Source of the DNA: JBAZLV01 sp041650055
Lineage (GTDB): Bacteria; Nitrospirota; UBA9217
Length of the DNA stretch: 64,000 nucleotides
NCBI GenBank assembly: GCA_041650055.1
Contig: JBAZLV010000001.1
Coordinates: 1-64,000 of the forward strand
Reading direction: 5' to 3'
This document shows positions 1-9,094 of this stretch, one piece after another. The translations under genes were made by a program, and so were the position numbers. The notes below the pieces were generated by a model that made no database searches, was not told the origin of the DNA, and saw only the letters and a program-made list of their open reading frames with translations. Position 1 is the first letter of the stretch, and each line of letters begins with the position of its first letter.

Positions 1-3000
1 TGAATATTTATTTGGCGTTCCATGCTGCACGATGAATGTTTTTATTCCGTGCTCCCGGCAGTAATGAATGGCATTTCTCAGAATAAGATTTACTTCAATT
101 GCGACAAACAGGTCGGGCTGTTCCCGATCGATTGCATGGATCAACGGTTCAAAGCCCCATTCGAGATCAAAATCAGCTCTCCTGATTTTGTCAGTGTATT
201 CATCATATCGGGAATACGGAATGCCCGCTTTTTCCGCCAGGTCGCATTCCCCATCGGTCATCACTATGACTTTAAGCTCGATATCGGATCTTTTTTCAAG
301 CTCCTTGATCAAGGGAATCATTTTTTTGAAATGACGCGGCAAATACGTTGCGACCAGGACTTTTTTTTCTTTTTTACATCGGGTAATGAAAAAGTTCATG
401 GGGGTCACCTCGGATGTCGTTATCCTGAAACCGGCATTACGCAATACGCGCTGAAGACTTTTGGGGGTGAAGTAATAATTATGCGCGATCTGGAATGTCA
501 CCGTATCCTTCGGTGGATTTGCTGGATCGAAAATCAGGGGAACTTCGAGAAAGAAGGTTCCTCCGTCTTTGAGGAGCCGTTTTATTGCAGCAAGACTTTT
601 CTTGAGATCGACGACATGTTCAAGCGCATGCCAAAGCGTAATTATGTCATATTGCATGCCTGATTCCATTGTTTCAAGGGGTTTGTTGAATAGGGGAATG
701 CCGAGTTTTTCCCGGATATATTTGGAATAGTGCGGTTCTATTTCGACACCTTGAATATTTTTATATCCCTGCTCTTTGAGGTGCATGAGGAATGTTCCGC
801 CACCACAGCCGACGTCCAGAATCGTTGCACGCTTGTTCAGATCGCCATTCTTTTCCAGGAATTCGATGCGATGCAGGGAAGCGGGGGTTCGTTCCTTATG
901 AAACTGGGTATCCGGAATGCGCGGACACTGATACAGCTTCCGGTATGCTTCCTGATAGAAGGATGCATGCTCTTCATTTTTTACAAGCGGTGAAAGATAG
1001 ATCAATTCGCAGTTTTTGCAGATCACTACGTCGCGATAGATTTCATAGCGGTTTGTCTTTCTATAAAATTCTGGCTTGCTCCCGCAAAGCGGGCACACTT
1101 CATATTCTTTGTCCAAAAGGGTCACGATGCGAGCATTAACATGATGAAATATTTCTTCCATGCGCTGGTAGACAGCATGATGCCGTTTCAGATACGCATC
1201 CCGCTCATGAAGCAGGCTACAGACTATCCGGATCATACCTTCTTGAGAGCATTTTTCGTTATTCCGCACATCGAGGATGTATTTTGATTCTCCTATGTCT
1301 TCGAGCAAATACCGATTTTTCCGGTGGCTGCCGATCGGAATAAAAGGAACATGTTGTCCGAATGCGATAATATTCGCATGCCCTCTCATTCCAAGAACAA
1401 GATCCATCTGCTGATAAATCCCGGCTAGTTTTCTTGCTTGTTCATACCTTCCCGGATACAAATCGGGAAGCACTTCATCAATGACGAGAAGATGTTCTTC
1501 AAGAACCTTGAGCCGGGTAATAATCTCACGGTCAAAATCCATGCCCATATGGCCAACATAGACAATCTGGGCATTCTGTTTTTTAACCAGATAGGTACAG
1601 AGGCCAATCAGATTTGTAATGAACCGCTCTTTTTGTTCCTTCCACGGTTGCGGAAACGTTTGTTCTTCCCGGTCAGTGGTCCAGTTTATAGCAATCTTCA
1701 ATTTGTCAGCACGAAGTCCTGGAATCTTGATTGGTTCTGCTTCGAGGAACATGCCGCTATCTGGAATAACCTCAATTTTTGATCCATCGCAGCCTCGGCG
1801 AATGAGTTCATTTTTTGTCCCCGTGTTCCGTACTGAGAAGAGAGTTGCTTTTTCGACTGTTTTCCTTAGGTGCTCATTTAACTCTGACGGGAAATCGTTC
1901 CTATCATATTCAAATCGGTTGTAACCAATGCCATGTACCACAAACGGGATTTGAATTTTATCGAGTAAGGTCTTATCGATATTGAACTGCCATCCTGATT
2001 TACTGTTGTCCTGGGGGCGGAAAAAGATAAGCCCGCCTCCACCCAGCAGGAGAAGATCGGCCTGCTCATTCATTTCCGCAATGAGAGCATCAGTAAACTC
2101 GGTTGTCTGGCAATTGATATATTTGAATTCAATTTCATACGGCGCCACGGCTCGCACATGTTCAGCAATCGAGCGCTGGATGACACTGTCCCCAAAATTT
2201 CCCGCCCACGCACCGACATGCCATATGATCTTCTTCTGGTTTTTTTTGGTTGGTAAAACAGGTTTTTGCGTTTGCTGAAAATTGGGTGAAGAATTGTTTA
2301 ATCGTGATTGGGGAAGCGTTGAATATTTAAAGCACTGTTTGCAGATTTCGGGCATGCCTTCCTTGTTTTTTGTACTCAGATTTCTGCGCATGGTTTGGAG
2401 GAAGCCGGAAAGATAGAGGTCCCGTAGGTGCGTTGTATGCACATTCCCGAGATGGAGTCTGCCATTTACGTCTCTACAGCATGCGGTGACGTCACCATTG
2501 AAGTATACGCCCATGGTTGTCCAGGGATATTTGCATTCGTAAAAGTAGTCTTCTTCAACAACGCCTGCCTGCGAAGGCAGTTTTTTCAAGGCATACTGAT
2601 GGGTGATCCTGCATGTATCGGCTCTTGATTGCCAATACTTCAGAAATGGCGCATGCTGACTTTCATTCTCAGGTGTTCCAATCATTTGCAAGTGAATAGC
2701 AGGAGGCCTGCTGTTCTTCTGTTTTTTCATTTCTATAAAATGGAGAATCACGGCATTTACGTCATGAATACTTTTTTCACTTGGCCGGAATTTTTTATAG
2801 ATATGGTCATCATCAAAACTATCCACTGAAAAAATGACCTCATCAACACCTGCTTCGATCAATTGGTTCATTTTTGTTTCATTGAGCAGGATGCCATTCG
2901 TATTCAGTCCTACCTGAAGCTTATGTTGTTTTGCGTAGATGGCAAATTCCATGACCTGCGGATGCATTAAGGCTTCACCCCATAAGGTGAATCTTATCCC

Positions 3001-3183
3001 AGGGATTCCCCAATCCATCAACTGATGAACAATACGTTTGAATGTCTCCTCGGACATGTACCCTTTTTCTCTTGTGCAATGGCTCAGCTCGCACATGCTG
3101 CATTGGATAGAGCAATGATTCGTAAGTTCCACTTGCAGGTAAGAGGGTTTCCGAGGATTTTCTACAGTATATTCATTTTGCAT
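1..3183 (-). CDS. Giant fusion: radical SAM/SPASM + polysaccharide pyruvyl transferase + methyltransferase + GT-like region (partial)
   Basis: One open frame runs from the ATG at 3183 past the left edge, at least 1061 codons without a stop. Residues 1-300 are a radical SAM enzyme (NHCSIQCSMC: C24, C28, C31) with a SPASM-like Cys region (TACCRD, later CKQC). About 318-690 resembles polysaccharide pyruvyl transferases (LLLLGGGG, GMRGHAN). About 697-735 is a Cys4 ribbon (CPLCG, CKNC), followed at 775-920 by a class I SAM methyltransferase (LDVGCGGG, HALEHV). From about 937 there is a Rossmann-like stretch ending near FIVQHGTPN, suggestive of a GT-B or CDP-glycerol-type transferase. It starts 9 bp after the upstream methyltransferase stop, with AAGGGA as a possible ribosome site. 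A role in surface or flagellin glycan modification is inferred from the domains and neighbours only. Confidence 0.85.
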   Translation of the reverse strand, partial: MQNEYTVENPRKPSYLQVELTNHCSIQCSMCELSHCTREKGYMSEETFKRIVHQLMDWGIPGIRFTLWGEALMHPQVMEFAIYAKQHKLQVGLNTNGILLNETKMNQLIEAGVDEVIFSVDSFDDDHIYKKFRPSEKSIHDVNAVILHFIEMKKQKNSRPPAIHLQMIGTPENESQHAPFLKYWQSRADTCRITHQYALKKLPSQAGVVEEDYFYECKYPWTTMGVYFNGDVTACCRDVNGRLHLGNVHTTHLRDLYLSGFLQTMRRNLSTKNKEGMPEICKQCFKYSTLPQSRLNNSSPNFQQTQKPVLPTKKNQKKIIWHVGAWAGNFGDSVIQRSIAEHVRAVAPYEIEFKYINCQTTEFTDALIAEMNEQADLLLLGGGGLIFFRPQDNSKSGWQFNIDKTLLDKIQIPFVVHGIGYNRFEYDRNDFPSELNEHLRKTVEKATLFSVRNTGTKNELIRRGCDGSKIEVIPDSGMFLEAEPIKIPGLRADKLKIAINWTTDREEQTFPQPWKEQKERFITNLIGLCTYLVKKQNAQIVYVGHMGMDFDREIITRLKVLEEHLLVIDEVLPDLYPGRYEQARKLAGIYQQMDLVLGMRGHANIIAFGQHVPFIPIGSHRKNRYLLEDIGESKYILDVRNNEKCSQEGMIRIVCSLLHERDAYLKRHHAVYQRMEEIFHHVNARIVTLLDKEYEVCPLCGSKPEFYRKTNRYEIYRDVVICKNCELIYLSPLVKNEEHASFYQEAYRKLYQCPRIPDTQFHKERTPASLHRIEFLEKNGDLNKRATILDVGCGGGTFLMHLKEQGYKNIQGVEIEPHYSKYIREKLGIPLFNKPLETMESGMQYDIITLWHALEHVVDLKKSLAAIKRLLKDGGTFFLEVPLIFDPANPPKDTVTFQIAHNYYFTPKSLQRVLRNAGFRITTSEVTPMNFFITRCKKEKKVLVATYLPRHFKKMIPLIKELEKRSDIELKVIVMTDGECDLAEKAGIPYSRYDEYTDKIRRADFDLEWGFEPLIHAIDREQPDLFVAIEVNLILRNAIHYCREHGIKTFIVQHGTPNKYS

Positions 3184-3192
3184 ATGGTTTGT

Positions 3193-3822
3193 TTATTTAA
3201 TCCCTTCAATGTACAGACTGCGATCATGCTGTGCCCATTCTCCCCGGAGCTGTTCAGTTTCCCAGTGAAATTGAGGGAAAGATGATTTTCCCCAATTACT
3301 TTGATAGATGCTGGTGAAGCCAGACTTCTTCATGTATTTTTCAATCGTTTCAAAATCAAACGCATTCTGATGTGCAAGCGCTTGTTCTCCAAATACATTC
3401 TTCTGGAGCGATTCAGAAAGAAAATCTTCACGAAGACACTCAAAGAGCGTGTAGTCAGGGGCTCGTTGCCTGCGTCTTTTGAAGAGATCAAAATCATTAT
3501 TTGATCGAAGAAATTCACGGATGCTTTTTAGAACATCCGGAATCACTATTCTTAATACGCCGTTTTCTCGAAGAACACGAAAGCATTCATTCAAAAGCGG
3601 CTGAATGGCAAAAATTGAAATATGCTCGAAAAAATGGCTCGCATAGAGCGAATCAAAGGTATCATCCGAAAAGGGTAGGGATTGATCCTGATTCAGATTT
3701 GCGCACATATCTCCGTTGTTGGGATCCGCATCTATGGTAATCCATTCAATCCCTGGTTTTTTCCAGATGCTTCCGGGACCGAGATGCAGGTGCTTTGCTG
3801 TCAGCGTATTGCTTTCAAGCAT
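3193..3822 (-). CDS. SAM-dependent methyltransferase
   Basis: A 209-residue class I methyltransferase of the short predicted-methyltransferase type. The SAM-binding glycine loop is degenerate (LHLGPGS near residue 13). It is followed by an acidic strand end (TIDAD), the SLPFSDDTFD motif before strand 4, and HFFEHIS, typical of the Methyltransf_11 fold. The start ATG has AAGGAAG 8 nt upstream. It lies between a GT9 glycosyltransferase and the giant fusion on the same strand, so it probably modifies a glycan or its precursor. The acceptor cannot be read from the sequence. Confidence 0.85.
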   Translation of the reverse strand: MLESNTLTAKHLHLGPGSIWKKPGIEWITIDADPNNGDMCANLNQDQSLPFSDDTFDSLYASHFFEHISIFAIQPLLNECFRVLRENGVLRIVIPDVLKSIREFLRSNNDFDLFKRRRQRAPDYTLFECLREDFLSESLQKNVFGEQALAHQNAFDFETIEKYMKKSGFTSIYQSNWGKSSFPQFHWETEQLRGEWAQHDRSLYIEGIK

Positions 3823-3848
3823 AGTGTATCTTCCTTTGCGGCAAGCTC

Positions 3849-4985
3849 TTATTTGTAAAGAGCAGGCTCACAGGATGCAGAAATTTTCCGGTTCTTAACA
3901 AGAGGTGCACCAGCAGATGCTTGCACCGCATGCACTACATCAACAACAGAAATAAGTTCCATGCAATTTTTTACTTTACACCGCTGATCGTACTGCTGCT
4001 TAAAGCAGCCGAGACAGTCCAGAGAGGGTTCCAGAATATCGCCTCGTCCATATAAATAGAACTCATGTTTATTGAATATATTGTTAAGCAGAACCAAATG
4101 CTTCTTGAGGGCGATTGCGACGTGCATTGCCATGGTTACTTGAGAGACAATAACATCACAACTATTTACAATTCCGATAAAAGCGTTTAAGGATGGAGTG
4201 CGGCAATAAAGAGCTCCCGTTGCCTGTGAAAGCCTGATATTCTTTTCTTCTTCCTGTGGCCCTCCGAGCAAAATTGGTTTGTATCTCTGATCGTGCAGTA
4301 ATCTGGCCAACATTTCCCAGTTTTTCTCCGGCCATAATCGCGTTGGCCATCGCGAACCACAGCCCGTGTTCAATCCAACGATTTTCTTTGAGGTATCGAA
4401 CAAGGCCGCATCGTGTTTGGGAACTGAAAGGATGTATTCTTCTCCGGTGAAATCATACCCACAGAGAGAGAATATTTCTTCCATATAATTCCTGGTATTG
4501 GACTTGTTCAAATCATCGCGAAGACCGGTAAGCCATTTCTGTTTTTCGGCCTTATTGCTTATCGGGATGCATTTCCCAAAGTGATTCATTTTAAATCCGG
4601 TTTTTTGTCGTGCGGAAAGTCTCTCCGCGAGCGCTATTGCCTCGCGGTCTTTATCGAGATTGATAAGCCAGTCAAATTGCTGGCCTTCAAGCCAGACAAT
4701 ATTCTGCAGAGAAAAATCAAGAATGGTATCCACCCAGTCTTTGGGAACAATATCGGGCGAGTAGGTGAGCCAGGTTATTTCTGCATGGGGATACAGTTCC
4801 TTCAGTTTTCTCAGTAAAGGTGTTGTTCTGATGACATCACCAATTGCCCCAAGCTTGATGATCAGAATTCGTTCTCGCAGTTCATCAGCATGTCCGCAGG
4901 TCTCGCATACTTCGCCGGACAACTTATGGAATTTACAGGGGATATGTCCGCGATAAAATCTGCACGTGTCTCTTACCGGTATCAT
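3849..4985 (-). CDS. Glycosyltransferase family 9 protein with N-terminal Cys motif
   Basis: A 378-residue member of the ADP-heptose:LPS heptosyltransferase family (GT9). The start motif ILIIKLGAIGDVIRTTPLL (residues about 40-58) and the C-terminal donor-binding region (GLNTGCGSRWPTRLWP, later SQVTMAMHVAIALKK) are present. The first 35 residues carry CRFYRGHIPC, then H and CETC, a probable metal-binding knuckle seen in some members. A TTG 36 nt upstream would give a longer product, but the ATG at 4985 has AAAGGAT 6-7 nt upstream and is preferred. First gene of the leftward surface-glycan cluster; the transferred sugar is unknown. Confidence 0.88.
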   Translation of the reverse strand: MIPVRDTCRFYRGHIPCKFHKLSGEVCETCGHADELRERILIIKLGAIGDVIRTTPLLRKLKELYPHAEITWLTYSPDIVPKDWVDTILDFSLQNIVWLEGQQFDWLINLDKDREAIALAERLSARQKTGFKMNHFGKCIPISNKAEKQKWLTGLRDDLNKSNTRNYMEEIFSLCGYDFTGEEYILSVPKHDAALFDTSKKIVGLNTGCGSRWPTRLWPEKNWEMLARLLHDQRYKPILLGGPQEEEKNIRLSQATGALYCRTPSLNAFIGIVNSCDVIVSQVTMAMHVAIALKKHLVLLNNIFNKHEFYLYGRGDILEPSLDCLGCFKQQYDQRCKVKNCMELISVVDVVHAVQASAGAPLVKNRKISASCEPALYK

Positions 4986-5135
4986 GAAAATATCCTTTTT
5001 TAATGGCGGACTAATTTGCAAGCGTCAAAACACTGTCACTCCAAGTCATTTTTTAAGTATTTTGCAATCTGAATGCCACTTCTGTGAAAGAAACGAGGCG
5101 CAGACAGCAGAAAAAAACCTGGCATGCATTCTCAC

Positions 5136-5168
5136 AAGAAAAGGAGACGTTATTCGCCTCCTTTTCTT
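5136..5168 (-). terminator. Terminator of the fliK-flgD-flgE operon
   Basis: A perfect 11-bp inverted repeat (5136-5146 with 5158-5168, 11-nt loop) lies 43 bp after the flgE stop. Read leftwards the right arm of the hairpin is CTCCTTTTCTT, giving a U-rich 3' end inside the stem rather than a separate T tract. Confidence 0.6.
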
Positions 5169-5211
5169 ATTCTTACGCTACTCCTCCTTTATAAGGAATA
5201 CCGCTTCAGTC

Positions 5212-6483
5212 CTACCTGAGATTCACAAGGGTCTGAAGCAGCATGTCGCTTGTGGCAATCATTTTTGAATTTGCCTCAAATCCTCGCTGTGCCGTGATCA
5301 TTTTTACAAATTCATTGGCAAGGTCTACGTTGCTTAATTCCAGACTGTTCGATGCGATTTTGCCCAATCCAGACGTATTCGGAGCTCCAACAACCGGCTG
5401 GCCTGAATCATACGACTCTGCATACAGGTTCCTTCCCATTTTTGCCAGCTTTGCGGGTGCAATGAATTTTCCAAGCGCAAGCTGTCCTACTGACCGGGAC
5501 TGGCCGTTTGTAAACACACCGGTGATGATTCCCTCCTGTCCCACCTGTATATTTTTGAGAGCTCCGGCGCCGTAGCCGTTTTGAGTTAGCTTTAAGACCG
5601 TAAAATCTGAATTGAACTGGGTTGTTCCGTCGAGCCCGGTGCCTCCTTCACCAATGCTTGTTCCATAGTTGAAGGTTATGGAGCCATCTGCAACGCCACC
5701 GCCCCAGACGAATGCTTTTGCCGCTTCATTGTCAGCAGTTAAAGCGCCGCTGGTGTTGAACGTAAGGTTCTGGCTTGCCGATTCTTGATACACCCCGGCA
5801 GCATTAGTATAAACATAATGTGCTGTCCATGTATTGGCAGCACTTTTCGCGAAATAAACATTTACCGGATGCGCACCTCCCTGGGAATCATACACAGTCA
5901 TGGTTGTTGAATGATTATATTGAGCAGAGGATGGTGGCGTTGTTGTTCCTCCCACATAGGTCCAGGCTGCTGCTGCTGTCGATGCCGCATTCAGGTTCAC
6001 CGCAATGGATCCAGTTGAAGACTGGGTCGCGGAACTTTGGAGCGCAGCAACCATGAGGCTTCCGATCGTACCGGTAATATTTCCCGAGGTATCGGCAAGA
6101 TATCCCTGGAGGACCAGTCCGTCCGGATTGCCAATTCTTCCCAGCTTGTCGAGAACAAACTGTCCCGCACGGGTATAGTAGCGCGCGGCGCCATTATTGA
6201 CCATGAAAAAACCGTCGCCATCAATTGCAAGATCGAGCCCGTTTGCGGTTGACTGAAAGGAACCCTGCGCCAGAGACGGAGTCACACTCATGATCTGGAC
6301 ACCGCGCCCTATCTGAGATGTTCCCCCTGCTCCGCCAAGCGACTGGCTCAGGACATCTCCGAATGACATACTGCTTCCCTTAAATCCAATGGTGTTCTGA
6401 TTTGCGATATTATCGCCGATGACCGATAATGATGCTCCATTTGCAGACATGCCGCTTACCGCTGTGAACAATGAGGTTAACAT
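5212..6483 (-). CDS. flgE: Flagellar hook protein FlgE
   Basis: 423 residues. The N-terminal rod/hook signature (LFTAVSGMSANGASLSVIG, then DNIANQNTIGFKGSS) and the C-terminal axial helix (LSNVDLANEFVKMITAQRG, then FEANSKMI, ending DMLLQTLVNLR) are the paired coiled-coil ends of hook proteins. The middle is the variable surface domain, rich in Thr, Ser and Gly. It polymerises into the hook using the FlgD cap. It has a strong ribosome site (AAGGAAGGAG) and starts 14 bp after the flgD stop, so it is the last gene of the fliK-flgD-flgE operon. Confidence 0.97.
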   Translation of the reverse strand: MLTSLFTAVSGMSANGASLSVIGDNIANQNTIGFKGSSMSFGDVLSQSLGGAGGTSQIGRGVQIMSVTPSLAQGSFQSTANGLDLAIDGDGFFMVNNGAARYYTRAGQFVLDKLGRIGNPDGLVLQGYLADTSGNITGTIGSLMVAALQSSATQSSTGSIAVNLNAASTAAAAWTYVGGTTTPPSSAQYNHSTTMTVYDSQGGAHPVNVYFAKSAANTWTAHYVYTNAAGVYQESASQNLTFNTSGALTADNEAAKAFVWGGGVADGSITFNYGTSIGEGGTGLDGTTQFNSDFTVLKLTQNGYGAGALKNIQVGQEGIITGVFTNGQSRSVGQLALGKFIAPAKLAKMGRNLYAESYDSGQPVVGAPNTSGLGKIASNSLELSNVDLANEFVKMITAQRGFEANSKMIATSDMLLQTLVNLR

Positions 6484-6497
6484 ACGACGCTCCTTCC

Positions 6498-7148
6498 TTA
6501 ATTGGTGATGGCTTTAATATCAGAAAGCGAAACCATGCAGCCGTTGTTTAATACGAGATAGGTGACGTTATTCTGGAACGTGACGCCGAGCACCGCGCCT
6601 TCCATCAGCGTGGTTACGTCAACTGACTTCCCGGTTGCGTCGACTGCTTTCACCGTAAACGTGTACGAGCCGTTGGGCTGGGCTATGCCCTGGGCGTCGG
6701 TTCCATCCCAGCGGTAGGACACCGATCCTGCCTTCTGCTGTCCCAACGATACCTCACGCACCTTTTTTCCCGAAGCGTCGGTGATCGTTACGGTTACGTC
6801 TGCAGCATCTTCCGCCAGGGAACAATTGATGGAAGCCGTTCCGTTCAACGTTGTCTGATTCCCCGACGCGACAACAGTTTTACCAATGAGCCCGGCTGCC
6901 AGGGCGTTTTGCGAGTAATTTTGATTTGATGTCAGATTGGACAATGCGGTATTAATGTTTGTCAGCTGTTCTAATGAGCTGAATTGCGCCAATTGCGACG
7001 TAAAACCGGTGCTGTCAATCGGATTCAGCGGATTCTGGTTCTGGAGCTGCGCAATAAACAGCTTTAAAAAATCGTTTTTTCCCATCGAATCTGCAGAACC
7101 TGACGAGGTGGCTGCAGTTGTTCCGTTTGCCACGGTTGTGATATCCAT
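6498..7148 (-). CDS. flgD: Flagellar hook capping protein FlgD
   Basis: 216 residues. The N-terminal FlgD signature is clear (KNDFLKLFIAQLQNQNPLNP, then QLAQFSSLEQLTNI). It is followed by an Ig-like/FLG domain (about 80-190: TDASGKKVREVSLG, WDGTDAQG) and a Tudor-like end (GVTFQNNVTYLVLNNG). FlgD caps the growing hook and is needed for FlgE assembly. The start has GAGGAGGATAT upstream and lies 9 bp after the fliK stop, consistent with cotranscription. Confidence 0.96.
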   Translation of the reverse strand: MDITTVANGTTAATSSGSADSMGKNDFLKLFIAQLQNQNPLNPIDSTGFTSQLAQFSSLEQLTNINTALSNLTSNQNYSQNALAAGLIGKTVVASGNQTTLNGTASINCSLAEDAADVTVTITDASGKKVREVSLGQQKAGSVSYRWDGTDAQGIAQPNGSYTFTVKAVDATGKSVDVTTLMEGAVLGVTFQNNVTYLVLNNGCMVSLSDIKAITN

Positions 7149-7157
7149 ATATCCTCC

Positions 7158-8846
7158 TCAAACAAAAAGGTTAATAATGCTTGTTCCTGATACATCAACG
7201 GCGGTTGTGCCACTGAGGTCCTGTTTCACCGATTTGTGCGCCTGATCCTGGGTCTGTTCCTCTGTTTCTCCGCTGTCAGCATGTCTCAACGAAACGGAGA
7301 ATCCTCCGACATCCAATCCCTCGTTCGAGAGTGTGGTGACGATCTGCTGCATATTATTTTCAAGCAGATTTCGTGTTATCGGGTCTGCAACCTGGATCTG
7401 CGCATTCAGTGTGCCTCGGTCCAAACTAAGATTAATATTCAATTTCCCGAGCCCTTCAGGCTCCACGGACACGGCCAGCCGGTTTCCCTGCGAGGAAAAA
7501 CGTGCCTTCATGTCTGCTGGATCCGATTCCTGCAAAGCACGCGCTGATTCAACGGCATGATTGAATTCAGGTTTCCTGATGGTTGAAAGATTTTTTTGAT
7601 CAGCCTTAACTGATTGATGCATCAGGATAGGTTCACGATTCCCCTGACTGGCTGCATTCTGGTTTTCAGATTCCGATAATGAGGATTTCAGGGGTGCTAT
7701 GACGAATGAATCCTGGTTTGAATCCTGGGGAGCGGTACTCGGGAAGGGATTATTCGATTGTTCGAAAAATACTGCCGTTTTCCTGTCTGGAAGAAGTTCT
7801 TCCAGAATTTCAGCTTGCTCCGGAAACAGTGGTGAAAAAACTTTTTCGGCAGGGAAAGTACTTTTAGGCAGAGAAGAAGCAGGGATGGTTGTTTTCGTGA
7901 TGTTGTCAGAAATCGGTTTAGTCCTCGGAAGGGACATGGAGGAAACAAGGATGGCCGTCTTCGCGGTGCTGTCAGGAACCGGTTCAGCCTTTGAAGGGGG
8001 CATGGAGGAACCAGGAATCGGCATCTTCGTGGTGCTGTCAGGAACCGGTTCAGCCTTTGAAGGGGGCATGGAGGAACCAGGAATCGGCATCTTCGTGGTG
8101 CTGTCAGGAACCGGTTCGGCCTTTGGAAGGGACATGGAGGAAACAGGAATAGCCATCTTTGCTGTGCTATCAGGAACCGGTTCCGGCGTGAGAGGTTCCA
8201 TTTCCAGAGAAAGATTCTTTAATTCTGATTTACTAACAAAGCTTGAAATTATGGCCAGACCTTCCCGTTGTTTTGCAGAAAGAACAAAAGGTTCATTTTC
8301 TGATACAGCTGGTTGCTGAAATACTGTTTGTTGGACAGTAGAAAAGAATTCCAAAAAAGTATTTTTTGTGCTCGTTTGCCCTTTGATAAATTCAGGTTGG
8401 AGTACCTCGTTTCCCTGGTTTGCAGTTTGTTTTGGGAAAACGGATGGGAAATACAAAAAAGACGGAATGTTGACGTCATCAGGATAGTGACCAATTTTTT
8501 TCGTGTCTGGAATGTTATCGACTTCATTTAATTCGGGCTGATTTGTATAAGTAGCATCGTGAGAAGATTCAGATATGACTTTTTTGTTCTGTGTCAGCTG
8601 TTTTTCCTTCTGCAGCAGAACAGTGGATTCGCTCGGAGATGCAGTTTTTTGTTTGTTGCTTTTGTTGGAGTCAGCGGTCTGTTTGCAGAGAGTTTCTCCA
8701 GAATTATGTTTTTGAGGAGAGACTTCGTTCTGATCCGTCAAGAATGCGTTAAAACCCGTGTCTGTCCTGTCAGGCTCGTTTTTATGCGAAAATGCAATTG
8801 AGGCAGCTGTCGAATTGTTTATGCATGGTTCCAGAAGAATTGCCAT
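7158..8846 (-). CDS. fliK: Flagellar hook-length control protein FliK
   Basis: About 562 residues. The C-terminal 90 residues match the Flg_hook domain of FliK (LAVSVEPEGLGKLNINLSLD, then ADPITRNLLENNMQQI and LDVGGFSVSLR). The rest is the long, Gln/Ser/Pro-rich, low-complexity ruler region expected of FliK, including Pro-Val-Pro-Asp-Ser tandem repeats. The frame is open upstream to 9062. I place the start at the ATG at 8846 (MAILLEP), because the sigma-54 element at 8861-8876 predicts transcription starting at about 8850, downstream of the other candidate ATG at 8858. FliK measures hook length and triggers the export-specificity switch. Confidence 0.85.
   Translation of the reverse strand: MAILLEPCINNSTAASIAFSHKNEPDRTDTGFNAFLTDQNEVSPQKHNSGETLCKQTADSNKSNKQKTASPSESTVLLQKEKQLTQNKKVISESSHDATYTNQPELNEVDNIPDTKKIGHYPDDVNIPSFLYFPSVFPKQTANQGNEVLQPEFIKGQTSTKNTFLEFFSTVQQTVFQQPAVSENEPFVLSAKQREGLAIISSFVSKSELKNLSLEMEPLTPEPVPDSTAKMAIPVSSMSLPKAEPVPDSTTKMPIPGSSMPPSKAEPVPDSTTKMPIPGSSMPPSKAEPVPDSTAKTAILVSSMSLPRTKPISDNITKTTIPASSLPKSTFPAEKVFSPLFPEQAEILEELLPDRKTAVFFEQSNNPFPSTAPQDSNQDSFVIAPLKSSLSESENQNAASQGNREPILMHQSVKADQKNLSTIRKPEFNHAVESARALQESDPADMKARFSSQGNRLAVSVEPEGLGKLNINLSLDRGTLNAQIQVADPITRNLLENNMQQIVTTLSNEGLDVGGFSVSLRHADSGETEEQTQDQAHKSVKQDLSGTTAVDVSGTSIINLFV
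7865..8200. repeat. 66-bp tandem repeats within fliK
   Basis: Four to five copies of a 22-codon unit (reading AEPVPDSTTKMPIPGSSMPP in the central copies). The two central copies are almost identical at the DNA level and the outer ones are diverged. The unit length is a multiple of three, so copy changes keep the frame. Confidence 0.85.
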
Positions 8847-8860
8847 AATGTCTGTCATTA

Positions 8861-8876
8861 AGCAAGGGGTATGCCA
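8861..8876 (-). promoter_or_regulatory. Sigma-54 promoter of fliK-flgD-flgE
   Basis: On the minus strand TGGCATACCCCTTGCT matches the -24/-12 consensus with GG and GC exactly 10 bp apart; only the position after TGGCA deviates. The predicted start (12 nt past the GC) falls about 4 nt before the ATG at 8846. Confidence 0.8.
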
Positions 8877-9043
8877 CACGACGGGAAGGGAGTAAGTTAT
8901 TGGTTTTGATAACTTATTCAGATTAAGCCTCAATACAAGGAAAAAGAAAAAAGTTCTGCATAAGGAAAAATTTTCCTGAATGAGGACTGTTCTCTTTAAA
9001 ATATTCATAAATGATATACCGTTCGGCAAAAATTTTTTTTTTG

Positions 9044-9052
9044 TGCTATAAT
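9044..9052 (+). promoter_or_regulatory. Extended -10 promoter of the first response regulator
   Basis: TGCTATAAT is a perfect extended -10. No good -35 is visible 17 bp upstream, as is usual for extended -10 promoters. The predicted start at about 9059 leaves a 36-nt leader before the ATG at 9095. Confidence 0.55.
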
Positions 9053-9094
9053 ACAATTGCAAAAATTTTTTTGGGACCTAAGTCCTTAAAAACA

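Noticed and set aside
22..663. 213-codon plus-strand frame at the left edge
   Set aside because: Antisense to the methyltransferase and GT-like part of the large fusion, which has coherent motifs across the same bases.
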